A stretch of DNA of 64,000 nucleotides from Aselliscus stoliczkanus (Eukaryota; Chordata; Mammalia; Chiroptera; Hipposideridae), in contig CM066733.1 of NCBI GenBank assembly GCA_033961575.1, positions 134,032,421 through 134,096,420 on the forward strand, in the 5' to 3' direction. The notes beneath the pieces were generated by a model. The model searched no databases and had not been told where the DNA came from. It saw only the letters and a program-made list of their open reading frames with translations. Made by a program: the position numbers and the translations under genes. The stretch's first letter is position 1; every line of letters begins with the position of its first letter. Of this stretch, positions 24,301 to 39,700 are shown piece after piece.

Positions 24301-27300
24301 TTTGAAGGTGGGTATTGTTTATCTGATTTGCATTTTTCGTTGCTTGCGATGAGTTTTGAGGGAGAGATGAAAAGTAAAAATGTCCAGTCACTACCATCTT
24401 CAGTAGGAACAGCTAGTGGCACAGAATTCTGCCCTCAGTTTCACTTAAAAATGTCTATAATTCCAATAAGTTTAGATGTTTCAGAGAAGATGGATTTCCC
24501 ACTTTGCTCAGCCACAGAATAACATTTTGACCAACTTCTTTTCTCCATTTAAATAACCACCTTTCCTAAGCACTCAATGCTCTTGTTTCCATGAAGAAAC
24601 TGTTTTCTCATTTAGTCTAACAAAACTTAACAAGAAAATTAAAATATCTAAAACTTTTTTCAAATATTTATTTAATACAAAAAGATGGTTTATCTTCACA
24701 CAATTAATAGGAGTTTGAGTCTTATGTTTAAAAATTAACCAAAAGGAAAAGAACCAACTTACATGAAATACTGCACAGTGTAAGTAACTTCCACTCCTTG
24801 TATGCCCTCTGGAGGACTCCACTGTAAGGTATTCTTCATATTTATAGATAAGAAGGTGATATTTGTAGGCTTAGGCAAACCAGCAGGGACACAGGGAACT
24901 GAAAAGAAGTAGAGAAGAATCGAGGTCTTAGTGGAGAAACAGGAAAACATAACCACTATGGTAGCTAGTCTCTAGATATGGCCTTCCAGTACCCATACCC
25001 TGTGTATTTCTTCCCAAACTGAACCAGAGCTGATGCTGTGAGTCACTTCAGCCAACAGAATGTGGCAGAATTGAATTTGGGACTAAGCCTTAAGAAGGAC
25101 TGGAAGCTTCCATGTTTGCCTTTTGGAAGTCCTTAGCTGCCAAGTAAAAGTTGAGCTGTCCTGCTGGAGACAACATGTTGAGAGGCCTTGTGATGAGGGA
25201 GAGGTTCACCTGTCTCTGCTGAGCCCAGCCTTTCAAGCAAGGGGCCAGAGTGCACATTCAATCTTCTAGGGCCATTCTAGCCCCAGCTGCCACAGACTGA
25301 AGTTGTGTGAGAGACCCCGAATGAGGCCAGCAGCAGAACCATACAGCTGGGCCCCTGTTAACCTTCAGAATTGAGAGAAACAACAAAATGATGGTTTTAA
25401 ACCACTAACTTTTGGGTAGTTTGTTATGTACCTGCAGATAACTGAAACAATCCTTTTATTACAGAAATAAAATTTAGAATAGATGCCCCCAAAAGGCCAG
25501 AGTTTTGGAGGTTGGAGTGGGGTTAGCTTTACTCAAGTATACAGAGGGTATAAAAAAAATGTATATGCATTTGAAGAAAGGAAACAACTGTATATTAAAA
25601 TTGTCATCCTCAATATATACTGATAACAAAAGATGAATACAAGTCATGTGTATACACTTTTTTTTGGCACCTCAGTATATAAAGCAATAATTAGAAAACA
25701 GTGAAAGAAGACTATTTAATTAAATACTGATAAGTTCACATAACTGTGCTCTAAGAAAAACTATCCTCATGCTCTGTAGAGAAATGAAGAATTGAGAAAC
25801 TGCCATAATATTAGAAAAGGACAAAAAGTAAGCAAAGGATAGTTTCTTATAAAAGAAAACAAGGATGATCTCTGGATTCAAATAAATGAAAAAATTCAAT
25901 AGTAACATGTAAGAATCAAAACATTAATTTAAACTACTGGAGAGATCAAAGTACTGAGTAATAATCAGATTTTATGAAGAACTTATCCTATCACAAATTG
26001 CACGTTCTAGTCAGTGAACTTGGAAAAATATCAAAATTTGATTTCTGCAAATCAAATTTAGGAAATAAAATTTAGCTAAGTCCCCGAAGGTTGGTCCAAT
26101 CTTGGCTAAAGTCCCATAATTCTTCTGTACATTAGCTGGGACTTATGTCAGAGAAAGGAATGAGCTTTATTCTTATGGTAATCTTTGGCTAAGATTAGTG
26201 CTATACAATGCATTGCAATTCCACAAGCCAAATGAAAAAAAGAACAAAAAATCTTTACTTTAGAATTAAATTTTTTTTTTTTAAGATTTTATTCGGAAAT
26301 TAGGGGAGGGGAAGAGCGTTGGGGAATCGGGGAAGGGGAACAGACAAGTTGCTGTCTTTTTGTTTTTTGGTCTAGTTGCGGAGGATGACGTTGCTTTACT
26401 GGCCCATGTTGGTATCATCATTGCACTCTTCCTGGATGAGGCAGATTAGTCGCCGACCTCTAGATGGTCGCTCACTGCGACTATTGGCAGCTCATACTGG
26501 CTGCTGGCCACTCACTGTAGCCTATAGCAGCCCACTGCAGCAGGGGCTGCAGCCTACACCGTCGCCAGGGCTTGCACAGCCCAGCTCCAGGAGGAGCTCT
26601 TGTTAGCTGTAGAGGGCAGTGTCACTGGCCCTCATATGTAGGATCCGAACTGGGGCCGCTGGCATCCCAAGCCAGCTCTTAACCGATGTGCCACTCGGCC
26701 GGCCCTGCCGGCCCTAGAATTAAACTTTGTAATCTGACCCTGATGCTTAACCAAAATAATCTCTTTAACATGTGGCAGAGTAACCAGAATATAGGCAGCT
26801 GAGTTTGTGTGTGCATGTGCTATATTTGTAATGACTCCTACTTTTAACCTTAACCATTTTTTTAAAATATCTCAGTTTTATTTTATTTATTTATTTTTTT
26901 TTAGGGCAGTGTCACTGGCCTTCATAATGTGGGACCCGAACCGGGGCCGCTGGCTTCCCAAGCCAGAGCTTAACCACCGCGCCACTCGGCCGGCCCTCAG
27001 TTTTATTTTTAATAAGAAGGTTAAATACTCAAAGAGAAGCATTACCCACTGCTCATTGTATGGGTGTGTGTGGCAGGAGAAGAGAAGATTTAAAAGCTAG
27101 TGTCTGTCTTTGATTTCTATTCTAACTTTTTGAAACCATTCTATATCACCTGCTACTGGCTTTTTCTGGAAATTACATACACTGAATAAGGATCAATGAT
27201 CTAGTACTGCTCTGTGCTATCATGAGGCTCTGAATGTTAATCATATTTTTGATAAAACAGAGAACAGGGAGAGGCAGCACCATGAGGTACAGTATTTCCC

Positions 27301-30300
27301 AACCATGCAAAAGTGAGAAATGCTTTCAACGTAAAAAAACTCCAAGGATCTTCCCATATCTAAAATGCTGTGGTCCTACATGTTTAGATGACACTCACAT
27401 ATGAAGATTGGTTATCATCTTGTAAGAACTAAAATTAAAATAGACTGTGCATTATAATATCACAGTTGGAAGGCATTACCACCAACACATGGTTCCACAG
27501 AACTAACTGATAAGAAACTAAAATATTTTGGTTTGTGGCAACTTGAGTTTGGAGATATAAAACACCAGTTATCTTAGATATTAAAATCCAGGCATATTTT
27601 CTCAATGTTCAATCTATCCAAATCTTTATCTTCTACAACATTAGTTTCTGTTCATCTTCTAATATAAGTAAACAATTGACAGAACTCTCAAGAAGCCTAA
27701 AACATACCCCCCCCAAAAAAAAGTTTCAAGAAGTAACTTGTAATTAAAAAAAAATGGATTGCTCATTTTAATTTAGTTTAAATTTCTTGGTCGTTGTCAT
27801 GAGGAAACAAAGCAATTTTGCTTTTCTGAAATGAACTTTACCCTGGAATGTGCTGTCAATCATTAATGTTTATTGATTCAACAGACATTTTGTTTAATGT
27901 TTTGTAATTGTTTAAATAATCTTCTAGAAATGCTATGCCAATTATCAAAATATTACCAAACTATGGTAATAATAGGTTAAATAAAGGGAATTAATAATGT
28001 GACAATAATATTAAAACATTAAACAATTTTTTTTATTATGCCATTCTATTTTTTAAAAAGAAACTATATCTCATTATAAATATTGTGGAATGTATATACA
28101 TCTCTGCAGGTCTATATTATGGGCAAATCATGCATATTACCACAAGTCTGGTAGCCAGACTCCATAATGGCCCTTAGTTATCCCCTTCTCCTCACAGCCT
28201 GTATAGCCACTTCCCACACTGTATTTGGGTTGGTCTGTGTGACTAAAAGCATATGGCAGAAGTGACAGTACATCATTTCCAAGATTAGGTTATAGAAGAC
28301 GCTGTGGCTTCTACCTTGCTTTCCCTCTCTTGGATCATGTACTCTGGGGGAAGCCAGGTGCCTTATTGTGAGCAGCCCTATGGAGGGGCCCATGTGACAA
28401 GTAACTGAGGCTCCCAACAGCAGGTGAAGAACTGAATGATGCCTCCTGCTAAAAGGCCACTGGTGAGCTTAGAAGTGGATCCTTCAGATGGCTGCAGCTC
28501 CTATCTACTTTTGTGATAGACCCTGAGCCAGAAACACCCAACTAAGCCATCACTGGACTCCTGACCCTGAGAAACTCTGTGAGATAATATTTGAGGTAGT
28601 AAGCCACTGCATTTTGACCTAATTTGTTACACAGCATTGGATAACTAATACAACAAAGATTCTAAAAATGAGAGAAACTAAGAGAGATTAATCACTAGAA
28701 AGCAGGCAAATTAAACTGGAGGAAGAAAAATACAGCCCCCTTCAATCCCAATGGTGTTACAAATGACTCCTGTTTTAACAATCTTTAAAAAATAAAAAAT
28801 TAAAAAATTCTTTTGAATAGGTCTATTTTATCTATATAAAGAAAATTAAAAATCCAATGAGAAGACTAGAAAGTTATTAGCCTTTTAATAGCAAGTGAAG
28901 ATCACAGCAACAACTTTTTGGATTTTTTTAAAAAAGAGAAATGCTTAGTTATTAAGTTCATTGTTAATACACTGACAAAGATTCAGAGTAGTAAACATTT
29001 AATAGCAATACATTTTAAAATGGATGTTGCTGTTCTGTACACTATTTTTAGGGAAAGAATATCACAGCTTTTTAGTCCTGCATAATCTTCATTTGGATTG
29101 ACGTCATTTTTCTGCACAGGCAGAAATGCTATCAGTTTTGGATCATTTCCTCGTCATTAATCAAAGTATCACTCAGGGGCAGCCCTACTGTGAAATAAGA
29201 GATCATGTTGTAGTAGCAGCCCATCTCTAAATCCCCCCCAGACATAAAATATTCCTTTTTATGACATGTTCTGCTAGTTTCTAAGCAAATTAAGCCATGT
29301 AGTCCTTTATCTTGACATTTTGTCTTTCTGCTTGTAGAAATTTTATTTCCAGAAATATATATTCATCAATTGTTAGGGGTTGGTAGTACCTTATTTATCT
29401 GTATCAGTCATAATTTTTGTTAATTATAGAATTTTAATGATTTGCATTTGATCAGTGGAAATAAATAGTTCTTACTCTGGTGAGGTCTGACCTTTCTGCA
29501 AAGAAGAGTTATAAGGTCTGTTTGCTCCCTTGAATTAGTTCTGGTTTCATCAGGACATGAGAGGTCTGTAGGTATGATTAAAAATAATGTTGAGAGTGGA
29601 CTCCATTCATGACAGATGAAAAGATTCTATTTTAATAGCAGATATAGTATGCAAATAAAACTCAATATGCATTAAGACTTGAAAACATAATAAATACTGT
29701 GAAAACCTTTATATGTTATAGTATTTGTTGATGTGAGGCAAATTGGCTAGCATATAATAAACACAGTAGCTAACATTTGTTGAATCCTTACCATGCAGAT
29801 AACACTACTCTATGTATTTTATACAACCAAATCATTGAATACTCATAACAGCCCTCTGGAAGGGATTTTTACTATCATCTCCATTACACAGATGAGGGAA
29901 CTGAGGCACAGAGAAGTGAGGTGAGCTGCACATATTCACACAGCTCATAGGTGGACAAGCTGGGTTCAAAATATACGCTCAACTTCCTCACTTACCTGCT
30001 TCCTACTTGGGTTAGATAGGGTCTTAGGAATCAGTCGTGGGGTGGGAGGGCAGTGTTCCAGGCCAGACCCTGGAAATGGGAAAAACCTCATCCAAAAAAG
30101 ACAGTGAGTGTCCTTGGAATTGTCCAAAGATCAGTGTGTTTGGGAAAAAGTGAGGAAAAGGAGAGTGGCCAAGATGAAACTGAAGTACAAAAGAGCTAGA
30201 TCTCCTTTTTCGTAAGCCCTGGGAAGGAACCTGGATTATATTTAAAATTCAGTGGTTAACTATTGAAGCCTTGTAAGCACGGGAAATCATGAGCCTTTTT

Positions 30301-33300
30301 ATATTTCAAACAGATACTACTGAGGGGAGAAACGGTTGGATGGGGGCAAGAATACAACTGGAGAGACCAGTAACGCCATAATTACAGCAGCCCTAGTGAG
30401 GACAGCTGCGCTTGTACCCAGATGCTGGCTGTGGAATGGAGATGGATAGGCAGCTCGGAGCTCTTTTCAAAGTAAAAATAACAGGACCTGATGCCACAGA
30501 GCTGCAAGAGTCTCATGAGTAAGTGAGCTGCTGTGTTGTGAAAGCTAAACGAATAGATGAGGATTTTTCAAGGAATACTTGCCCTTCTATCTTTTGATAA
30601 TGCAAAGAAGTGATTAAAAAAATAGAAGTAACACTTTTTTTTTTAAGGAGGAGAAATAGCATATTTAAAAAGAAAAACAAGGGCCGGCCAAGTGGTTCAG
30701 TTGGTTAAGGGCTTGCTCAAGAGTGTGAGCTGAGCTCTGAGCAACAGTAGTTCAACACCGAGCCCGAACTGAGCTGCCACTGAGCTGCCAACAAGTGGCA
30801 GGATGGCTCAGCTGAAAAAATGAAAAGAAAGAAAAACAATTGGTAACTAGTATATTCTTATGGTTTTTAAATATTTGCATAGATTTTAGGCACTGTGTTT
30901 GTTTTCATTTTGAGAAACATAAAGAGAGAATGTATAAACAGTCCAATTGAGGTAAGTCATTTTTCTAACCTGCCAGTACTGATAATTTAATCAACACCAA
31001 AGTGAAAATATGTCATACCCACGTTGATATCAGGAGTCATGTGCCAACCTATAGGTAACAAAAGCATTTTGTTCACATAGTTTCACAGCCTGGAATGGAA
31101 ATACAGTTCTGATTCTCTGACAGTTCATCAATGTCACTTCCCAAATCATAAAGCTGTTGGATTGACACACATCATTTTGTTTCTGGGAGTGCTGTACCAT
31201 TACAACTTTGGTTTGGTACACAAGTTCTTCATGGTCTGGTCTGACCTCTCCTTTTGCAGTTCTTCTCAATGCACCATGTTCACCAGCTACACCAATGACC
31301 TGAAATAGCCTAACTTACTCTGCTTTCTTATGCCTTTACACATTTGGTGCCCTCCTCCTATAGGATCTTTCGGACCTAAAAGACCCTTTGTTCTTCCATG
31401 TGTGTATCCATTTAATGAATATTGTTTTGTACTATTTTAGCAACTGAAAGGTGACGATGCTGTGATGTTATGTACTATATACATGATCTTCACTAAAGAA
31501 AGTGGGCATTCCTGACAACAGACATCTGGGGAAAAGGCTGGTCTTTGAAGAGAAAAATTGAACTCAGAAGACCTCAGAAATGGGCAGGACATCTGAGTTC
31601 CCTTTGAGTTTTCCTGACCAGAGTATGGACTTGGAGTAACAGAGTGACTCTTGAGGTTGCCCCCCCTTGAATTGTGGGTATTTAAGATGGCCTCTACCAT
31701 AACAAAGCTGTGAGGGGTCTGCAAGGAAGTGTCCACTTAATGAACTTCCACGTAATGATTGGTTAGCTATATCTCATAAGTCATATCGTTTAGATTGGTG
31801 TCTCCTCTCGATGTTTATTTTCCCTTTCTTATATCTTGGCCTTCTAGCCAGCTTCATCTATGTTACAGCACCTTCTCTCACAGGGAGAAAGCTCTGTATC
31901 TACCGTCAGGTCCTTTTGATAAGAAGAGAAGAGATAAATAGCATTCAAAATGGGTAAATCTATGTCAGCTTCTTTAGTAGAGTTTTATAAAATGCGGCTG
32001 CTATATTGGTTGCAGGAGTTACCTTGTACACAGATTTCCAAATATAGTGAAATGGTATGTGACATTTTCTTAATGGCTTCAAAATTAATACTAAGGTCAT
32101 CATCTAAATATGTTGCAGTTTTAATTATACGCCTAACCGTAAAATGTATTTCCATTTCATCATACTGTGGGCAAAGCCTAAATGCTTTTAATAAATTAGT
32201 GCCTAATGAACACCAATAAAAAGTGGTGAGGTTCTCTGAATGAGCTCACAAAGAACCAGGGTAATCAGTCTTGTGGTTACTGAAACCTCCCTTTCTGGGG
32301 GCTGAGGCATTTCAACCTTGCTGTTATGGATAATACAATATATTCATCCACTGGTAAGGAAAACAGCCAGGCTTCTGGGGACTTCCCTTTTGGGGCTATT
32401 CAAGTGTCTCAAGGTAATGAGTAACTAAAGAAGTCTCAGCATTGAGGAAGCCTTGCCCAGTCTTGCCCAGGGAGTCTCCAGCCTGCCAACCTCCTCTGTC
32501 CTTCTGCAGTTAGAGCAGAGGGAAGGAATTACTAGCTGTGAGCTGTTTGACATTGGGCATCTTGCCTTATAAAGAGTCTTTGTATCGCCAGCGCCTGGTA
32601 AATAAATGCTTTTGAATTAAAATAACAGGTGGGGCACTGGTGGGGCTCACATAAATCATGAAATCGGGTTAGAACCCAGATTCCCATGAGCAGCCTGAAC
32701 CACCAAATCCTGATGGCCTGAAATCAGCTTGGTAAACTTACATTATACATAGGGGATTAGTACAGTCAGAAGATACTCAACTGATGCTTTTTAATGAAGA
32801 AACAGTAGCCCATGGCATATTTCAAGTGTTTCAAGTATCTTTTGAAATAGGAAAATAACTTAATAAGCAACTTAGTAAGTACTTTAATAACTTAATAAGT
32901 AATTTAATAAAATAACTTAATAAGTAAGACAAAAAAAAAGAATAAAATCACCTCCTGAATGAGTTTCCTACTGTGGGGAATGAGGTTAAAAAGAATTAAT
33001 GTACAAAAAGCACCAGAAGGTGATTAACCAATTTCAGGAAGCAAAAGTTATAAATAACTCATGCTAACCACCACCAAAGGAGAGCCAAACAGTATGGTTG
33101 CCTTCAAACAGAGTATCTTAAGTATTATTCTAACTTCATCATACTGAAAGGAAAGGCATGTTTTCTTTTGTCTCAAGTTATAAACGAATTCTCTTGAAAA
33201 ACATTAACTCCTCTCTCCTCCACTCCCCCCTAGTTAGATATTAAGTTCCTTTAAAACGTAAGTCATCTAAACAGCACTTCAAATGTGATTCCGGAACTGT

Positions 33301-36300
33301 TTACCTAAGAAAAGACACACAAGTGTCTTCTACAAAGGGCAGGGCATAGTTTGGTATTAATATTAGTTCCTTTGAACTTGATTACCTTCCCATAACCATG
33401 ATCCCTACTATTATTTCTCTGCCTGCTCACTGCTGTACACGTAAGCTGCCTCCGTTTCTCTATAATCATACTTATATGCATTTACATATAAATACATCAC
33501 TAATACACTTATACAGGGCACTACCACCTGCCCTATCTCACTGGCTTCTAATAATTATGTAGGTCAGAGAGAAGTTCTAAGAACAAGAGTTCTAGAATCA
33601 CATTGGGGCCTACTCTCTGATCTACCACTTACCAACTGTGTGCCATTAAGTAAGTTATCTAACCTCTGTACCTCAATTTCCTCATGTGTAAAAAGAAACA
33701 ATAATACTACCTGCCTCATAGGCTCATTGGGATGATTAAATAGGATTCTTTATACAGGCCTCCTAGAACAGTACCTGGTACAAAGAAAGACCTCGCTAAT
33801 TATTAGCTCAGTATTGTTGCTATTATAATTTTAGTGCTGAATAGATAGAGTCCTGGATTGACCGAATGACTCGCCTGTGGTTATTCAGCCATGCTTGAGT
33901 GCAGTGTCTGACTATGACAGGGCTCTTCCTACTAGGATCACTCACCTACCGCCTTCAGGAAATGCTCCAAAGAACAGTGTTGTGGGAAGAAGGGATTGTA
34001 TGATCATTGTACATTGTGCATGTGAAAGGTGATTGCTTCTAAGGAGAGCTATAAGAAATTCAATGATAAAAACCCAAGTGTTTCTTATTTACTGAAGCTT
34101 TACCTGGTGGGACTGTACATAGTCATATCATTCATTCAACAGATAGTACTGGGCACCGACTATGTGCTAGAAATAGAAACTCATACGTACTAGGGTAGGG
34201 CAGTAGAGGACAAAAACACATAGAAGGTCATGTTCTCACAGAGCAGATATTTTCTCAACCTGGGACACCATCCATCAATATATGCCAATATACCCTGCCA
34301 GGTACATGCACGTTAATATGGATGAGCGATGCATAAGTCATATAGAAAAAGCAGTGTTATTTCTTTATAGCCACACCCCAACAAGTAAATCTATGTGCTT
34401 CAACATGTTTTTGAATATTGTTGTTGGTGTTTAAAGAACTTTGGAGATTACTTTTTAAAAGAAATATATTGTTTGGGTAATCAAAGAGAGTGTACATCTT
34501 CCAAGTAGTTCCATAGGGAATGTTTATTATTCCAATGGTACTTGCTCAGCTCATCAGTGGCATTTGAGGCATGCTTCCTTTCAGCTACAATTATCTTCAG
34601 GGATAGCTAATAAACATGGAAAAAATTCCATCTCATTATTTTATTGTCACGCCTCATTTTTGCCCAACATAGCATTTCCCGGCTTGATTACTCATGTCTA
34701 TTTTAAGTGCCTATGAAGGCTTTTGTATTAAATTCACATATCAAAGATGAAGGTTTGCCACATAAAGGGTTATTCTAACCAAGGTATACCAAACCCCACC
34801 TGGAACTCGGTAAAAAAGGAGTTTAAGAAATACACTGTTGTGAGATTTTTGTGCATAGCCTCCTAACATACCTATTTTTTTTTTTTTTTTGAGGGCAGTG
34901 TCACTAGCCCTCATATGTGGGACCTGAACTGGAGCCACATGGCTTCCCAAGCCAGTGCTTAACCACCACGCCACTTGGCCGGCCCCTAACATACCTATTT
35001 TGAAAATGCCATTATTAATTTGCATATGTCAGCCCCATTGTTTGTTAGAAAACCAGTCCTACTACCTTACGTCATCTCTTGTATGTCTTGCCTTCCCTTT
35101 TGGAAATTAGTTTTTGATGGCAGAGGCTTGATTTCTCCACATTTTGTGATCTCCAAAGTGTCTTAATTGGTAGTAATGAATATCATAGTAACTGTGGAAA
35201 AGTGGGTTTAAATGTGGGTTGAAGTCTTTACTAATTGATAACTTATGTTTGAAAGGAAAAGATAAAAGAAACAACAGAGTCAAAGACAAACCATTTGGAA
35301 CCACTAAGGTACTGGAAAGAATAGTTTTTCTATCAATAGGTATTTATTAAATATTAACATACTTCATCCACTTTGTTTTTCCAATCATTTTGACAACTAG
35401 TACTTCTTTTTATTCTCACAGAAGCAATGTGATTTTTCTGTTAATATCGCCATCACTTGAAATTTTCAAAGAGTAAATTAACAATATAAAAATGTAAGGA
35501 AAAAAATAATAGAAAAAGAGGCTTAAAAACAATCATATAGTGAAGATTTGGAAGAAATTATTTAGTGGAGACTTGGAAGTAACTAAGAATATTTACTTCT
35601 GTTCACTGGGATTTTGAGGCAAACGAGGTTGATAGTGTGATTTTAGTCTTTCCAATTAAACAGGATGAAGATAGAGGTATACAGTAGCCTCTACCTGCTG
35701 TCAGAAAGCTGAAATCTTTTTCAGTAGGCTAACTTTCCTCTTCAGTGACAAGTAGATGCTTTGATGTTTCGAGGGTGACCAGGACTAGGATCAGACCTCC
35801 TCAGGGTTGAATTATGCCTTAATAAAGTTGTGTCACTAAATGCAATAAAATAAATAGGGGTTCCACATAGGCCTCGCTGAAGTTCAGCTCTTTGAGGTAC
35901 TTATTTTGCCATAAAGATGTAAAACAGAAAGCACTGGTCAGGATAAAGGTACAGCAATGATGGAGTGGCTACCAACGAAGGTACTGGCAATGCTGGAACT
36001 TCTCCAGGAAAAACAAGGGGAATGGATCGATTAAGACATTCCCTTTCTTCCTGCTCATTAAAGCTAATAGAGCCTTCAAAGGACTGTGTTAGTTCAGGAA
36101 GTGAGAAATAGCATGTAGGACACCAGCTCTATCTTAGAAAACCACAGCTGTAACACTTGTGCTTTTTGATAATTATTTGTGGTTTGATTCAGTATTGCAG
36201 TGAGCCACAGACCGCAGTGACTTTTTGAGGCTGCCAATGACCTTTGAAGTCAGGCTGTCTATAGCTCCGAAGCTCCCTACTCCTACCTACTTGGTAATAA

Positions 36301-36687
36301 CCACCGTCAGAAATATCATCCTCTTCGTGGTATTTTGATATTTGTTGTTGGGGTTTTGTTTGGGTTTTTTTGTTTGTAGATTTGTAGTTTTACAAGAAAG
36401 AAATGTAGGTGTGAAAAAGGAATATTAACTACCTGTAATTTATAGATGGAAAAAAGTCTTAGAGCAGGCATTAGCTTCATTTTCTTGCTAAAATTTTAGA
36501 TGAAAAATATCTGAATTTATATTAAATTATAATTACTTCACATAATATGGATGGCAGGCATGACTATTTATTGAATATATGTTTTTTCCTAAAAACGTTT
36601 GAAGTATTTATTGATAGTAAAACCTTGACTTTGACATCTCATTTCTTTCCTAATACATCTTTTCTCAAGTAGACTGAATGTGATGTG

Positions 36688-36729
<42 letters not shown>

Positions 36730-39700
36730 ACTCAAAAGACTCAGTTTAAAGGCCCCTTTTCGGTCCGGCCAAGTAGCACGGTGGTTAAGCGCGGAGAAGC
36801 CAGCGGCCCTGGTTTGGTCCCACATATGAGGGCCAGTGACACTGACCTCAAAAAAATAAAAAAATAAAGGCCACTTTTTATAAGAAGCCCTGCCTAACTC
36901 CTACATTAGATCAATTGCTTTGTTCTGTGCTTCGGAAGAAGCGTGGTCTCCTCAATCCCGACATTTATACTTTAATGTAATAACCTGTTTGAGACTGAAG
37001 TTTCCATAAAGAAAGAGGCCTTGTTTTCTTGGTCACCTCAATGCCTAGAACAATTCCTGAGAGGTATGAATGAATGGATGAATGAAAAGTGCTCAAAGGA
37101 GGATTATTTAAAAATCACATTGTATCAAGTTATATTTTAACTTTTCAAAACTCAAAATGGATGCATGGGATATTAAGGTAAATCTTTTTCAGTAAACCTG
37201 ATCATCTCAAATATCTCAGTTCCCTGTTATTTGTTCCTAAACTGTATGTGATATTCTATTTTGCACCTAAAAACTATGAGCGAATTTTTAAAATAACACA
37301 GTAGAGCATTCAATAGATAATTTAGTGAACCTTTTGCAACATATATATTTTAATCTAAAATGGAGGAGGAAGGCTGGCTTAGAATTATATAAATATTTAG
37401 CCTTAAGTATGAAAATGGTCCTTGTTGGAGTGAGAGTAAGGGTTTTGTAGTAAAAGTGCCCCTTAGAGAAGAGGATACAGGAGGGAGAGATCTGAAAAGA
37501 GTGAGCCCCTCTGCTAAAGAAATTTAAACTTCATTGTCTTTATTACATACACACTGATGGCTCTCTCCCTTTTATTTTTTTTATTGAGGTATAATTGATA
37601 TATAACATTACATTAGCTTCAGGTGTACAACACAATGATTCAATATTGTATATATTGCAAAATGGTGGCTCTCTCTGATGTTCATGGTAAGTACAGGAGA
37701 AGACCTATATGTCTCTGCCCTCAACATACTCAGGGGGCCTTTCGGGCATGACACTTCTGCAAAAGTTTCCCTTCGGCAGTGGACATAAAAGGTAGGACAA
37801 TCAAGTTCAAGAACTTGTTGCAACATTGTTGCTAATCTTTTTTGATATCAGATGGGTTATTCATCATGAATTTGAACTAACTGGACAAATAGTTAATCAA
37901 GTTTACTATTTGGAAGTGCTGAAAAGGCTGCATGAAAAAGTTAGATGACCTGAATTTTTCACCAACAATTCATGGCTCTTGCATCACGACAATGAACCAG
38001 CTCACACGGCACTGTCTGTGAGGGAGTTTTTAGCCAGAAAACAAAAAGCTGCATTGGAACACCCTCCCTACTCACCTGATCTGGCCCACAATGACTTCTT
38101 TCTTTACCCAGAGATAAAGGAAATATTGAAAGGAAGACATTTTGATGACATTCAGGACATGAAGGGTTAATATGACAACAGCTCTGATGGCCATTCCAGA
38201 AAAAGGGTTCCAAAATTGCTTCGAAGGGTGGACTAGGTGCTGGCATAGGTGCATAGCTTTCCAAGGGGAGTACTTCAAAGGTGACCATAGTGATATTCAG
38301 CAATGAGGTATGTAGCACTTTTTCTAGGATGAGTTCGTAAACTTAATTGGTCTGACCTCCTAGACTAACCGGTCAAGGAGAAGAACTACTGCATGGGGCT
38401 GAAAAGGTAGCTTTTCTTCACTTTGGAAGCCAAGCCCATAGAACCCACTCATCACCCTACAAACCTATGAGAGTGTGGTAGGTGTTATAAATTCAAAATT
38501 GTCCCCCAAAAGAAATATGTTAAATCCTAAGCCCCAATACCTCAGAAAAATAACCTTAATTAGATATAGGTTCTCTATAGAGGTAATCAAGTTCAAAAGA
38601 GGTCATTAGGGTGAGCCCTAATCCAATATGAGTGGTTACTTATAAAAAAAGGGAAATTTGGACACAAAGAGAGCCAGGCACAGAGGGAAGTTTACATGAA
38701 AAGATGGGGAAGACACCATGTGAAGGCAGGCGATTGGGATGACAATCCACAAGCCAAGGAACAACACCAAAGATGGCCAGTTACCACCAGAACTTGGGGT
38801 AGAGGCATGGAACAGATGCTCCCTCCCAGCCCTCAGAAGGAATCAGCACTGCCAACATTTTGATTTCAGACTTCTAGCTTCCAAACTGTGAGATAGTAAA
38901 TATATGCTATTATTACGCTACCCAGTTTGTGGTGCTTCGTTATGGCAGCCTTAGGAAACTAGTACAGTAGGCAATGTCCTGGAAGTAATACTGGAAGGAG
39001 ATTCAAGAGAGTAGCAGTTAACTGGGACTTTAAAATTAAATATTTCCTCTGCTTTAACTTTCAGAATTCATTTTATTATAGAAACCTAGGCCAGCATTCT
39101 TCTTTTTCCTCAAGTTCTCTTGTTCTCCAATTGTATACATAATTGATACATATTAGAATTGATTATAGTGATTTAATTCATTTATCAGCTTTTGTGTCAA
39201 ATAATCATAAAGGTGGACCAAGAAAAGTAAAAATACTGTCAGAATATCACAATCATAGCATGTGTAATGTTATAATTAAGATGGATAAAATGATTTTGCT
39301 TATTAAAATATATTCTACTTTTTTATCATCATGTAGGTAAACGTGTCAATGACACCTAGTAAAATTGTACATTGAAGAGAAAGATGCAAGTTAAAAAATC
39401 ATTATAAAAATATCAAGTATATGATGAAAGGTGGTTTTAACAAAAGAATACAAATTTACTGAGTAATATTTTGTGAAAAGTACTACGTGAAGCACTAAAA
39501 AAGGCAATACATAGATATGCAATTTTATTAAAAATATAAAACCAGTTGATGCTTTATGTTGAAATGCTTATACTAAAGTATTATTTTTTTAGCATTAATA
39601 ATTCTATTTGCCTATCTTTGTCTTTAACCAAAGTTTGTGCGTGAATGGAAAATATGTGCCCTACCTATGACCCCAAGAGTCAGAGCTATATAAAAAGGTA

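Noticed and set aside
31030..32219. Frames of 79-99 codons in IL20RA intron 1
   Set aside because: No recognisable domain, no consistent splice sites and no repeat protein similarity that I can see.
36685..36867. Open frame coding a His-Thr run
   Set aside because: Simply a translation of the (AC)n microsatellite and the following SINE.
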